In this document: in pieces, positions 38,586 through 47,448 of the stretch
Layout of the letters: the number at the start of each line of letters is the position of its first letter
How positions within the stretch are numbered: the stretch's first letter is position 1
Origin: Massilia sp. TS11
GTDB taxonomy: Bacteria > Pseudomonadota > Gammaproteobacteria > Burkholderiales > Burkholderiaceae_D
DNA: 64,000 nucleotides
Direction: 5' to 3'
NCBI RefSeq assembly: GCF_022012445.1
Contig: NZ_JAKLTS010000010.1
Span: 1 to 64,000 of the forward strand
Position numbers and translations under genes: made by a program
The notes under the pieces: model-generated
Database searches by the model: none
What the model saw: only the letters and a program-made list of their open reading frames with translations
Told to the model about the DNA's origin: nothing

Positions 38586-40610
38586 GTGAAGTTGTGCATC
38601 CTGACCCTGAGCCTGCTGACCGCATTCGCCCAGGCTGCCGATACCGCACCCGTGGTGTCCGGCATCGAGAAGCGTTTCATGGAACCGAGCATCCGTCCGC
38701 AGGACGACTTCTACATGTACACCAATGGCCAGTGGCAGAAGACGGTCGAGATTCCGGCCGATCAATCGCGCTGGGGCAGCTTCAATGTGCTGCGCGACGA
38801 GATCACGCCCAAGCTGCGCGGCCTGATCGAACAGGCCCAGGCCGACAAGAGCAAGAAGCACGGCTCGGAAGCCCAGAAGCTGGCCGACTGGTATGCCAGC
38901 TACATGGATGAGGCCAAGCGCGAGGCCCTCGGCGTCAAGCCCCTGCTGGGCGAGCTGAGCCGCATCGAACACCTGAAGGACAAGAAAGGCCTGCCGGCCC
39001 AGTTCGCGCACCTGTCGCGCATCGGCGTGGGCGGCCCCTACGGCATCGGCGTGTCCCAGGACGCGCGCAACGCCACCCAGTACGCGGCCTATATGGGCCA
39101 GTCGGGCCTGGGTCTGCCGGACCGCGACTACTACCTGAAGACGGATGACGCCAAGATGAACGACATCCGTGCCAAGTACGAAGCCCATATCGCCAAGACC
39201 CTGGCGCTGGCGAACATCAAGGATGCCGAGGCCAAGGCCAAGGCCGTGGTCGCGCTCGAAACCGAGCTGGCCAAGGTGCAGTGGACGCGCGTGGAAAACC
39301 GCGACCCCGTCAAGCGCTACAACAAGACCGAGATCGCCAAGCTGGCCGAGATGGCCCCCGGCTATGACTGGAGCGCCGCCCTGGCCGCGGCCGGCATCGC
39401 CAGCAAGACCGACACCGTGATCGTGTCCCAGCCCAGCTACCTGAAAGGCTTCGCCGAGATCGTCAACAAGACCGACCTCGACAGCTGGAAGGCCTACATG
39501 AGCTGGCACCTGCTGCGTTCGTATTCGGACGTGCTGTCCAAGCCCTTCGTGCAGGCCAACTTCGCCTTCTACGGCACCACCCTGACCGGCGTGACCGAAC
39601 AGCGTCCGCTGTGGAAGCGCGGCGTGTCCTCGGTCGAGAGCGCGCTCGGCGAAGCGCTCGGCAAGCAGTATGTGAAGGCCTATTTCCCGCCCGAGTACAA
39701 GGCCAAGATGGAAGTGCTGGTGAAGAACCTGCTGGCCGCCTACAAGGAAAGCATCGACACCCTCGATTGGATGAGCCCGGAAACCAAGCAGGCCGCCCAG
39801 GCCAAGCTGGCCAAGTTCACGCCGAAGATCGGCTATCCGAACAAGTGGAAGGACTTCAGCAAGCTCGAGGTCAAGGCGGGCGACGCCGTCGGCAATGCCA
39901 TGCGTGCGGCCGAATGGGCGCGCAACGAGAACGTGGCCAAGCTCGGCAAGCCGATCGACAAGGAAGAGTGGGGCATGACGCCGCAGACCATCAATGCCTA
40001 CTACCGTCCGACCGCCAACGAGATCGTGTTCCCGGCCGCGATCCTGCAGCCGCCTTTCTTTGACGCCAAGGCCGACGACGCCGTCAACTACGGCGGCATC
40101 GGCGCCGTGATCGGCCACGAAATCAGCCACGGCTTCGACGACAGCGGCGCCCAGTACGACGGCGACGGCAATCTGCGCGACTGGTGGACGCCGGCCGACA
40201 AGGCCAACTTCAAGGCCAAGACCGACCAGCTGGTGGCCCAGTACAACGCCTTCAGCCCGGTGCCCGGCTACAACGTCAACGGCCGCCTGACCCTGGGCGA
40301 GAATATCGCCGACAACTCCGGTCTGGCGATCGCCTACAAGGCCTATAAGCTGTCGCTGGGCGGCAAGCCGGCGCCGGTGATCGACGGCATGACGGGCGAG
40401 CAGCGCCTCTACCTCGGCTGGGGCCAGGTGTGGCGCAACAAGGCGCGCGCCGACGAAGCGATCCGTCTGATCAAGACCGATCCGCACTCGCCGGGCGAAT
40501 TCCGCGCCAATGGCACGCTGCGCAACCAGGCCGGCTTCTACGAGGCCTTCGGCGTCAAGGACGGCGACAAGATGTATCTGGACCCGAAAGAGCGCGTGAC
40601 CATCTGGTAA
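38586..40610 (+). CDS. M13 family metallopeptidase (copy 1)
   Basis: A 674-residue neprilysin/PepO-type zinc endopeptidase. The start is GTG 38586, with GAGGAGAGA as ribosome site; it opens a signal peptide (LCILTLSLLTAFAQA). The zinc motif is VIGHEISHGFDD with the third ligand in GENIADNSGLAIA. The C-terminus ERVTIW resembles the invariant CxxW end of the family but lacks the Cys. It is probably periplasmic and degrades oligopeptides. A close paralog follows 85 bp downstream with a separate terminator between them. Confidence 0.92.
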   Translation: MKLCILTLSLLTAFAQAADTAPVVSGIEKRFMEPSIRPQDDFYMYTNGQWQKTVEIPADQSRWGSFNVLRDEITPKLRGLIEQAQADKSKKHGSEAQKLADWYASYMDEAKREALGVKPLLGELSRIEHLKDKKGLPAQFAHLSRIGVGGPYGIGVSQDARNATQYAAYMGQSGLGLPDRDYYLKTDDAKMNDIRAKYEAHIAKTLALANIKDAEAKAKAVVALETELAKVQWTRVENRDPVKRYNKTEIAKLAEMAPGYDWSAALAAAGIASKTDTVIVSQPSYLKGFAEIVNKTDLDSWKAYMSWHLLRSYSDVLSKPFVQANFAFYGTTLTGVTEQRPLWKRGVSSVESALGEALGKQYVKAYFPPEYKAKMEVLVKNLLAAYKESIDTLDWMSPETKQAAQAKLAKFTPKIGYPNKWKDFSKLEVKAGDAVGNAMRAAEWARNENVAKLGKPIDKEEWGMTPQTINAYYRPTANEIVFPAAILQPPFFDAKADDAVNYGGIGAVIGHEISHGFDDSGAQYDGDGNLRDWWTPADKANFKAKTDQLVAQYNAFSPVPGYNVNGRLTLGENIADNSGLAIAYKAYKLSLGGKPAPVIDGMTGEQRLYLGWGQVWRNKARADEAIRLIKTDPHSPGEFRANGTLRNQAGFYEAFGVKDGDKMYLDPKERVTIW

Positions 40611-40627
40611 TCCAGGTGCTACAGTAG

Positions 40628-40657
40628 GGGGCTGGGCCATAAGCCCGGCCCCTTTTT
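40628..40657 (+). terminator. Terminator between the two M13 peptidase genes
   Basis: The stem GGGGCTGGGC / GCCCGGCCCC (one G-U wobble) has loop CATAA and is followed by TTTTTCTTT. It starts 17 bp after the stop of copy 1. Confidence 0.85.
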
Positions 40658-40695
40658 CTTTAGAGAAATCAAATACATACATCACGGGAGTCACA

Positions 40696-42741
40696 GTGAA
40701 ACGCCATACCCTCAGCGCCCTGATCCTGAGCATCTGCGCCGGCTTTGCCAGCGCCGCCGACCAGGCCCCGAAAGCCCCCGCCCAGCGCAGCTCGGGCGTC
40801 GACCTGCAGTACATGGACAAGAGTACGCGTGCGCAGGACGATTTCTTCCGCCATCTGAATGGCGAATGGCTGAAGACGGCCGAGATCCCGGCCGACAAGT
40901 CGAGCTGGGGCAGCTTCGTCAAGCTGTACGACGACACCCAGCCGCTGCTGCTGAAGATCATCGAAGAAGCGGCCAAGGGCAAGAACAAGGCCGGTTCGGA
41001 CGCCCAGAAGATCGGCGACTTCTACGCCGCCTTCATGGACGAGGCCAAGCTCGAGAGCCTGGGCGTGAGCCCGCTGGCCGGCGAATTCGCGCGCATTCAG
41101 GCCGTGCAGGACAAGGCCGGCCTGGCCGCCCTGATGGCCCAGCTGTCGCGGCGCGGCGTCGGCCTGCCGTTTGACATCGCGATCCACCAGGACAACAAGG
41201 ATTCGACCAAGTATGTGGCCGACCTCTACCAGGGCGGCCTCGGTCTGCCCGACCGCGACTACTATCTGAAGGCCGACGACGCCAAGCTGGCCGACTACCG
41301 CGCCAAATACGTGACCCACATCGAGAAGATGCTGGCGCTGGCCGGCGACAAGGAGGCCGCCGCCCACGCCCAGGCCGTGATGGCGCTGGAGACCGAGCTG
41401 GCCAAGGTCCAGTGGTCGCGCGTGGAAAACCGCGATCCGGTGAAGACCTATAACAAGGTCGAGATCGCCAAGCTGGGCGAACTGATGCCCGGCTTCCAGT
41501 GGAAGGCCTGGCTGGACGGCGTCGGCATCGCCGGCAAGACCAGCTATGTGATCGTGTCGCAGCCCAGCTATCTGCAGGGTCTGGACAAGGTCATCGCCGG
41601 CACCGATCTGGCCACCTGGAAGGCCTACCTGACCTGGAGCACCCTGCGCGCCTACAGCGACTACCTGAACAAGGCCGTGGTCGACCAGCAGTTCGAGTTC
41701 TACGGCAAGACCCTGTCGGGCACCAAGGAACTGCGTCCGCGCTGGAAGCGTGGCGTCAGCACGGTCGAAGGCGCGCTCGGCGAAATGATCGGCAAGCAGT
41801 ATGTGGCCAAATACTTCCCGGCCGAGCGCAAGCAGCGCATGGAAGCCCTGGTGAAGAACCTGCTGGCGGCCTACAAGCAGAGCATCGACACGCTCGACTG
41901 GATGAGCCCGGAAACGAAGAAGGAAGCCCAGGCCAAGCTGGCCAAGTTCACGCCCAAGATCGCCTATCCGAACAAGTGGAAAGACTATTCGGGTCTGGTG
42001 GTCAAGCGTGACGATCTGGTCGGCAACGTGATGCGTTCGCGCGAGCTCGAGCACAACCGCGAGGTGGGCAAGCTCGGCAAGCCGATCGACCGCGCCGAGT
42101 GGGGCATGACGCCGCAGACGATCAATGCCTACTACAACCCGGAGATGAACGAGATCGTGTTCCCGGCCGCCATCCTGCAGCCGCCTTTCTTCAACGCCAA
42201 TGCCGATGATGCCGTCAACTATGGCGCGATCGGCGCCGTGATCGGCCACGAGATCAGCCACGGCTTCGACGACCAGGGCGCCCAGTACGACGGCGACGGC
42301 AATCTGCGCGACTGGTGGACCAAGGCCGACCACGAGAACTTCGACAAGAAGACTGGCCAGCTGGTGGCCCAGTACGAAGCCTTCAGCCCGCTGCCGGGCT
42401 ACCACGTGAACGGCAAGCTGACTCTGGGCGAGAACATTGCCGACAACTCGGGTCTGGCGATTGCCTACAAGGCCTACAAGCTCTCGCTGAAGGGCAAGCC
42501 GGCCCCGGTGATTGACGGCCTGACGGGCGACCAGCGCTTCTTCATGGGCTTCGGCCAGGTATGGCGCAGCAAGATGCGTGACGACGCGATGATTGCGCGT
42601 CTGAAGACGGACCCGCACTCGCCGGGCGAGTTCCGCGCCAACGGCACGCTGCGCAACCAGCCGGGCTTCTACGAGACCTTCGGCGTCAAGCCGGGCGACA
42701 AGATGTACCTCGACCCGAAAGACCGCGTGACGATCTGGTAA
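40696..42741 (+). CDS. M13 family metallopeptidase (copy 2)
   Basis: A 681-residue paralog of the preceding gene, with GTG start at 40696 and a signal peptide (LSALILSICAGFASAA). It carries the same VIGHEISHGFDDQGAQYD zinc motif and GENIADNSGLAIA. By eye the two proteins are well over half identical along the whole length, diverging most in the first 30 residues. Tandem duplication is the likely origin. It is followed by a strong terminator. Confidence 0.92.
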   Translation: MKRHTLSALILSICAGFASAADQAPKAPAQRSSGVDLQYMDKSTRAQDDFFRHLNGEWLKTAEIPADKSSWGSFVKLYDDTQPLLLKIIEEAAKGKNKAGSDAQKIGDFYAAFMDEAKLESLGVSPLAGEFARIQAVQDKAGLAALMAQLSRRGVGLPFDIAIHQDNKDSTKYVADLYQGGLGLPDRDYYLKADDAKLADYRAKYVTHIEKMLALAGDKEAAAHAQAVMALETELAKVQWSRVENRDPVKTYNKVEIAKLGELMPGFQWKAWLDGVGIAGKTSYVIVSQPSYLQGLDKVIAGTDLATWKAYLTWSTLRAYSDYLNKAVVDQQFEFYGKTLSGTKELRPRWKRGVSTVEGALGEMIGKQYVAKYFPAERKQRMEALVKNLLAAYKQSIDTLDWMSPETKKEAQAKLAKFTPKIAYPNKWKDYSGLVVKRDDLVGNVMRSRELEHNREVGKLGKPIDRAEWGMTPQTINAYYNPEMNEIVFPAAILQPPFFNANADDAVNYGAIGAVIGHEISHGFDDQGAQYDGDGNLRDWWTKADHENFDKKTGQLVAQYEAFSPLPGYHVNGKLTLGENIADNSGLAIAYKAYKLSLKGKPAPVIDGLTGDQRFFMGFGQVWRSKMRDDAMIARLKTDPHSPGEFRANGTLRNQPGFYETFGVKPGDKMYLDPKDRVTIW

Positions 42742-42758
42742 GCCAGTCACCCGGTCCC

Positions 42759-42792
42759 AGGCCTGGCCCCCGCAAGGGCGCCAGGCCTTTTT
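42759..42792 (+). terminator. Terminator after M13 copy 2
   Basis: AGGCCTGGC pairs with GCCAGGCCT around a CCCCCGCAAGGGC loop and is followed by TTTTTC. It starts 17 bp after the stop codon. Confidence 0.85.
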
Positions 42793-42803
42793 CATACCCC
42801 AAA

Positions 42804-42865
42804 GAAAAATCGGGGTCAGACCCCATTTATCCGGGAAGAAAAATGGGGTCTGACCCCGATTTTTC
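42804..42865. repeat. Palindromic GGGGTCAGACCCC repeat, copy 3 (paired)
   Basis: Two units in inverted orientation: 42804-42828 and 42841-42865 are perfect 25-bp complements around a 12-base spacer. Each has the TCGGGGTCAGACCCCAT core. It sits between the convergent M13 peptidase and cytochrome c genes. Confidence 0.85.
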
Positions 42866-42874
42866 CGGGCGAAA

Positions 42875-42899
42875 AAAAACCGCCCGGGGGGCGGTTTTT
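42875..42899. terminator. Bidirectional terminator
   Basis: CCGCCC-GGG-GGGCGG stem flanked by A-run (42872-42879) and TTTTT. It can end transcription in either direction and most likely serves the cytochrome c gene on the minus strand. Confidence 0.8.
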
Positions 42900-42916
42900 G
42901 TGGCGGCGCGGGACGC

Positions 42917-43465
42917 TTATTTGGCGGAGGCGGCGGCGCTGGCGCTGGCGGCGGCGGCCTTCACTTCGGGTTCCTTGAACGCGGCGCCCGATTTGTTGGC
43001 CATGTAGACCACGGCACGCGCCACTTCGACGTCGTCCAGATCCGGGTTGCCGCCCTTGGCCGGCATCGCGCGCAGACCTTCGATGGCGTGCTTGATCACG
43101 GTGTCCTGACCCTGAGCGATACGGGCCTTCCAGGCACCGGCGTCACCCAGCTTCGGCGCACCCGCAGCACCGGTGGCGTGGCAGGCCTGGCACACGGCGG
43201 CGAACACGGCTTCACCGGTCTGCAGCACTTTCGGACCGGCCGCATCTTTGAAGTTGTAGCCGTCGTCGGACACCGGACGGATGCGCGCAGCAATCGCTTC
43301 CGGCGCCTGGCTGTCAGTGCCGGCCCCCGTCAGCTTGCTTGCGGTCACGTATTCGACCAGCAGGACGATACCGAAAATGGTGACAACAAAAAAGCCGATG
43401 ACAGCCATGATGAGCTGCTTCGGAGTCTTGATCGCGGATTCGTGTTCGTTGTGTGCGTCGCTCAT
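42917..43465 (-). CDS. Membrane-anchored cytochrome c (c5 type)
   Basis: A 182-residue protein with one N-terminal transmembrane helix (about 19-42, MAVIGFFVVTIFGIVLLVEY) and a periplasmic mono-haem domain with CQACH. The sixth ligand is likely the Met in LRAMPAKGG. The tail is Ala/Ser-rich (AAAASASAAASAK). It probably shuttles electrons in a respiratory chain. ATG 43465 has AAGGA six bases upstream; ATG 43477 would add four residues. A haem c biogenesis system is not in the window. Confidence 0.9.
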   Translation of the reverse strand: MSDAHNEHESAIKTPKQLIMAVIGFFVVTIFGIVLLVEYVTASKLTGAGTDSQAPEAIAARIRPVSDDGYNFKDAAGPKVLQTGEAVFAAVCQACHATGAAGAPKLGDAGAWKARIAQGQDTVIKHAIEGLRAMPAKGGNPDLDDVEVARAVVYMANKSGAAFKEPEVKAAAASASAAASAK

Positions 43466-43580
43466 GATGTCCTTCATGCAATTTGGAAGACGGCCGGCGC
43501 GGGTGGGGCGCCGAATACGCGATTATAGACGGAAATGCCTTGACTTGGAACGTGTTTTCCCGCCGCCCTGGCGTTTTGCA

Positions 43581-43609
43581 TGGACGGCGCCGGGGAAAAC
43601 CGGTATCCT
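43581..43609 (+). promoter_or_regulatory. tRNA-Arg promoter
   Basis: TGGACG (43581-43586), 17-bp spacer, TATCCT (43604-43609); each hexamer matches 4/6. The GC-rich stretch CGGGC just after the -10 fits a stringently controlled stable-RNA promoter. Placement immediately before the tRNA supports the call. Confidence 0.45.
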
Positions 43610-43622
43610 TCGGGCTCTCCGC

Positions 43623-43699
43623 GCTCCCGTAGCTCAGTTGGATAGAGTGACGCCCTCCGAAGGCGTAGGTCGCACGTTCGAATCGTGTCGGGAGCGCCA
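43623..43699 (+). tRNA. tRNA-Arg (anticodon CCG)
   Basis: A 77-nt cloverleaf. The acceptor stem GCTCCCG (43623-43629) pairs with CGGGAGC (43689-43695), followed by discriminator G and encoded CCA. T8 and the D-arm TAGCTCAGTTGG are standard. The anticodon arm CGCC-CTCCGAA-GGCG places CCG in the loop, reading CGG. The T-loop is TTCGAAT. Confidence 0.95.
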
Positions 43700-43761
43700 G
43701 TCCCTCTGCCCGCCCGTGTGCGGCAGTCCGCAGCCGTGTCAGCCCTGCAACAGCCGGGCCG

Positions 43762-43801
43762 CTGTCACGCAACTGTCATCCCCCGTCCATACGGTTGTCA
43801 T
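43762..43801 (+). promoter_or_regulatory. PhoB box array upstream of the TonB receptor
   Basis: CTGTCAC-GCAA-CTGTCAT at 43762-43779 matches the Pho box (two CTGTCA repeats with 11-bp period). The same 11-bp phase continues with CGTCCAT (43784, weak) and TTGTCAT (43795, one mismatch). A -10-like CATACG begins at 43788, about 8 bp after the first box, as in PhoB-activated promoters. The gene starts at 43850. Confidence 0.65.
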
Positions 43802-43849
43802 GTTTCCGCGCCATGCTCGTGGGCTTTGTTCCCTATCTCGCGAGACATC

Positions 43850-46090
43850 ATGCCGACCCCGCCCCGCCGTTTGCCCCTGCCCCTGCTGATCGCCAGCGCC
43901 CTGTTGACCCTGCAAGCCCAGGCGGCCGATCCAGCCGTGCCCGAGGGCGGCCTGCAGACCGTGGTGGTGTCGGCCACCAACGGCAGCTACCGCAAGGACG
44001 AAAGCGACAAGGGGACGGCCACGGCCGTCGCGCCGACCCAGGCCAGCCTCGATGCGACCCAGCCGCAGTCGATCATCACGCGCGAATTCATCGAACTGTC
44101 GGTGGCCCCGACGGCCGAGTACACGCGGGTCGTGAATATCGCGCCGAGCCTGTCGGGCGATTCGGCCAATGGCCCGGGCCTGTCGGAAACCAAGAGCACG
44201 ATGCGCGGCTTTTCCGACGACCAGTACAACGTCACCTATGACGGCATCCCGTTTGCCGACACCAACAACCCGGCCCACCACTCGACTTCCTACTTCCCCG
44301 GCGCCGTGATCGGCGGCGCCATCGTCGAGCGCGGCCCGGGCAATGCCAGCAATGTCGGCTACGCCACCTTCGGCGGCTCGATCAACCTGTATTCGAAAGC
44401 CCCGGCGCGCGAGGCCCAGGGCAGCGTGTTCGGCTCGCTCGGCAAATGGCATACCAGCCTGGCCGGCATCGCCCTCGAGACCGGCCGCATGAGCAGTCTC
44501 GACAATGCGACCCTGCAGCTCAATCTGCAGCGCCTGAGCTCGGACGGCTATCTGACCGGCAACCGCATCAAGAGCGAAAACTATTTCCTCAAATTCCAGC
44601 GCCGCCTGCTCGCCTCGACCAAGCTGACCATCGTCGCCACCGACAATGAGATCAAGTATGTGCAGCCCGATAACAGCAAGGGCCCGACCCTGGCCCAGGT
44701 GGCCCAGTTCGGCAAGAACTACAGCCTGAACGAGGACCCGAACAGCTTCAACTACAGCGGCTACAACTACACGCACAAGAACACGGATTTCAGCTATCTG
44801 CGTCTGGAAACGGCCTGGGGCGACGGCCTGCAATCGGAGAACACCGTCTACACCTATGCCTACAATAACCAGACGATCTCCTCGACCGACCCGACCGGCG
44901 CCAGCGCCCCGGGCACCAAGGCGGGCCCGGCCGGTAACAAGAACATTCCGGGCATCGACAAGCAGAACAAATACCGCGTCTACGGCGACCTGTTCAAGCT
45001 GACCCAGACCCTGCGCTGGGGCCTGCTGCGCGGCGGCGTCTGGCTCGAACATTCGAACACCGACCGCCACCAGTACGACATCGACCTCAGCCTCGGGAAT
45101 ATCCGCGATCCGCGCGAAACCAAGCCGACCCCGCTGCAGTTCCCGAGCGTGCTGTTCGATCAGCAATCGAGCATCCGCAATGTCCAGCCCTTCCTCGAGG
45201 CCGAATGGGCCGTCACGCCGGACCTGCGCCTGAGCCCGGGCTTCAAGGCCGTGCGCATCACCCGCAATGTCGACGCCGCCGTCAATCAGAGCACGCGCCA
45301 GCCGCAGCACACTTCCGTGGATTACCACACGGGCCTGCCGTTCCTGACGGCCAACCAGCAGCTCGGCGACAGCCTGGCCGTGTATGCCCAGTACGCCAAA
45401 GGCTTCCAGATCCCGGACCTGAAATCCTTCTACATCGCCGATCCGACCCACAACAGCCCGGAACCGCAGCTGTCCACCAACTACCAGCTGGGCATCGTCG
45501 GCAAGCGCGAGCACCTGACCTGGGACCTCGACGTCTACCAGATCGACTTCAAGAACAAGTATGTGTCGAACGGCCTGGGCGGCACCGCGGCCGCCTATGT
45601 GAACATCGGCGGCGCCACCTACAAGGGCCTGGAGGGGCAGCTGACCTGGGTGCTCGGCCATGGCCTGGCCCTGTATGTGAACGGCTCGCGCAACGTGGCC
45701 GAAGCGAATGACACTGGCAAGCAGATCTCGGGCGCGCCCGACATGACGGCCGCGCTCGGCGCGCTGTATCACGCCGGCCCGTGGTCGGCCTCGCTGATCG
45801 GCAAGCGGACCGGCAAGGTGCGCCAGGTCGACTATGACGCCAGCAAGCCGGCCGCGTATGACAGCTACCAGACCCCGGCCTACACGAGCACCGATCTGTC
45901 GCTTGCCTACAATGTCGAGCGGCCGGGCCTGGGCATCGGCGTCAAATCCCTGAAGCTGCAGCTGAATGTGTTCAACCTGCAGAACCACCAGGCCATCGTC
46001 AACATCTCGACCGGCAAGACGGTGGCCTTCGACCAGTACACCTTCCAGGCGCCGCGCAGCTATCAGGTGTCGCTGAAGGCGGGCTTCTGA
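43850..46090 (+). CDS. TonB-dependent outer-membrane receptor
   Basis: A 746-residue receptor. Residues 1-26 form a signal peptide (PLPLLIASALLTLQAQA). The plug domain (about 35-165) contains the TonB-box-like VVVSA, MRGFSDDQYNVTYDGIPFAD and GPGNASNVGYATFGGSINL. The rest is a 22-strand barrel rich in aromatic/polar alternation ending YQVSLKAGF. The overlapping phosphoesterase and the Pho-box array suggest uptake of a phosphorylated compound rather than iron. The start at 43850 fits the signal peptide. Confidence 0.92.
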   Translation: MPTPPRRLPLPLLIASALLTLQAQAADPAVPEGGLQTVVVSATNGSYRKDESDKGTATAVAPTQASLDATQPQSIITREFIELSVAPTAEYTRVVNIAPSLSGDSANGPGLSETKSTMRGFSDDQYNVTYDGIPFADTNNPAHHSTSYFPGAVIGGAIVERGPGNASNVGYATFGGSINLYSKAPAREAQGSVFGSLGKWHTSLAGIALETGRMSSLDNATLQLNLQRLSSDGYLTGNRIKSENYFLKFQRRLLASTKLTIVATDNEIKYVQPDNSKGPTLAQVAQFGKNYSLNEDPNSFNYSGYNYTHKNTDFSYLRLETAWGDGLQSENTVYTYAYNNQTISSTDPTGASAPGTKAGPAGNKNIPGIDKQNKYRVYGDLFKLTQTLRWGLLRGGVWLEHSNTDRHQYDIDLSLGNIRDPRETKPTPLQFPSVLFDQQSSIRNVQPFLEAEWAVTPDLRLSPGFKAVRITRNVDAAVNQSTRQPQHTSVDYHTGLPFLTANQQLGDSLAVYAQYAKGFQIPDLKSFYIADPTHNSPEPQLSTNYQLGIVGKREHLTWDLDVYQIDFKNKYVSNGLGGTAAAYVNIGGATYKGLEGQLTWVLGHGLALYVNGSRNVAEANDTGKQISGAPDMTAALGALYHAGPWSASLIGKRTGKVRQVDYDASKPAAYDSYQTPAYTSTDLSLAYNVERPGLGIGVKSLKLQLNVFNLQNHQAIVNISTGKTVAFDQYTFQAPRSYQVSLKAGF

Positions 46091-47448
46091 TGCTGCTGGC
46101 GGCGCTGGCGGCCAGCGCGTTCACCGTGCTGGGGCCGGATGGCCAGGCCAGCGTGCGCGTGCTCAGCGCGGGCGCCTGTCCCAGCCTGCGCGTCGACGGC
46201 CGCATGCAGCCGAGCCGCGAGCGGGTCGGTCCGGCCAGCGTGGCGGCCCGTCCCGACAGCGCCCAGGCCGAGCGTCAGGATGCCGTCTTCCCCAGCCGCG
46301 TGTGCGAGCTGGCGCTGGCGCGCGGCGCCCAGCGCGTGCAGCTCGGCGCCCAGCGCTTGCCGCAGGCGCCGGCGCGCGTCACGCGCTTTGTCGTTCTCGG
46401 CGATTCGGGCTGCCGCCTCAAGGGCAGCGAAGGGCGCTTTCAGGATTGCGCCGACCCGGCCGCCTGGCCGTTCGCGGCCGTGGCACGCGCCGCCGCGCGC
46501 CTACATCCGCAGCTGGTGGTCCACCTCGGTGACCTGCATTACCGCGAGAGTCCCTGTCCCGACAGCCAGCCCGGCTGCCGCCAGTCGCCCTGGGGCTATG
46601 GCGAAGCGGCCTGGCGCGCCGATCTGTTCACGCCGGCGGCGCCGCTGCTGGCGGCCGCGCCCTGGGTCTTTGTGCGCGGCAATCACGAGAGCTGCGCCCG
46701 CGCCGGCGTCGGCTGGTTCCGTTTTCTGGCCAGCGAACCGTGGACGCCGGTACGCGCGTGCGTCGATCCGGCGCGCGACAGCACGGCCGACTTCAGCACG
46801 CCCTACGCGGTGCCGCTCGGCGGCGCTCAGCAACTGATCGTGTTCGATTCCGCGCGCGTCAGCGGCAAGGCGTATGCGGCCCAGGATCCGGCCATGCTGC
46901 GCTACCAGCAGGACCTGGCCAGCGTGGCGCAGCTGGCGACGCGGGCGCGCGCCAATCTCTTCCTCAGCCACCACCCGATTCTCGGCCTGGGCCCGGCCAA
47001 GGATGAGGGACGCGGCGCGCCGGGGCCGTCCGTGCTGGGCCTGGCCTCGGCGGCGCGCGCGCTCTATCCGGACAGCCTGCTACCGCCGGGCATTACGCTG
47101 GCCATGCATGGCCATGTGCATCTGTTCGAAGCCCTGGATTTCAGCAGCGCCCATGTGCCGACCGTGGTGGCCGGCAATAGCGGTTCGGCGCGCGAGGGCG
47201 CGCTGCCCGCCACGCTCGACAGCACCCAGCTGCCGTTTGCCGACACCGACCTCGCCCACTTCTACACCCATGCCGAGTACGGCTTCACCCTGTTCGAGCG
47301 GGCCGGCGCCGGCTGGCGCATCACGCCCTACGACCGCACGGGGCGCGCGCTGGCGCACTGCCGCCAGCAGGGCGCCAGCCTGCGCTGCACGGCCTCACAG
47401 GAAGCCCAGCACGCGGTTGCTGGCGTTGAAGTTCGCCAGGTTCGGTAG
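46090..47448 (+). CDS. Metallophosphoesterase
   Basis: A 452-residue calcineurin-like phosphoesterase. The metal-site motifs appear in order: VVLGDSGCR, HLGDLHY, VRGNHES, LSHHPI and MHGHVH. A short hydrophobic N-terminus (LLAALAASAFTVLG) may be a signal, so the enzyme could be periplasmic. The ATG overlaps the receptor stop as TGATG (46088-46092), so the two are translationally coupled. It would release phosphate from the imported ester. The 3' end overlaps the DUF1501 gene by 54 bp tail to tail. Confidence 0.88.
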   Translation: MLLAALAASAFTVLGPDGQASVRVLSAGACPSLRVDGRMQPSRERVGPASVAARPDSAQAERQDAVFPSRVCELALARGAQRVQLGAQRLPQAPARVTRFVVLGDSGCRLKGSEGRFQDCADPAAWPFAAVARAAARLHPQLVVHLGDLHYRESPCPDSQPGCRQSPWGYGEAAWRADLFTPAAPLLAAAPWVFVRGNHESCARAGVGWFRFLASEPWTPVRACVDPARDSTADFSTPYAVPLGGAQQLIVFDSARVSGKAYAAQDPAMLRYQQDLASVAQLATRARANLFLSHHPILGLGPAKDEGRGAPGPSVLGLASAARALYPDSLLPPGITLAMHGHVHLFEALDFSSAHVPTVVAGNSGSAREGALPATLDSTQLPFADTDLAHFYTHAEYGFTLFERAGAGWRITPYDRTGRALAHCRQQGASLRCTASQEAQHAVAGVEVRQVR

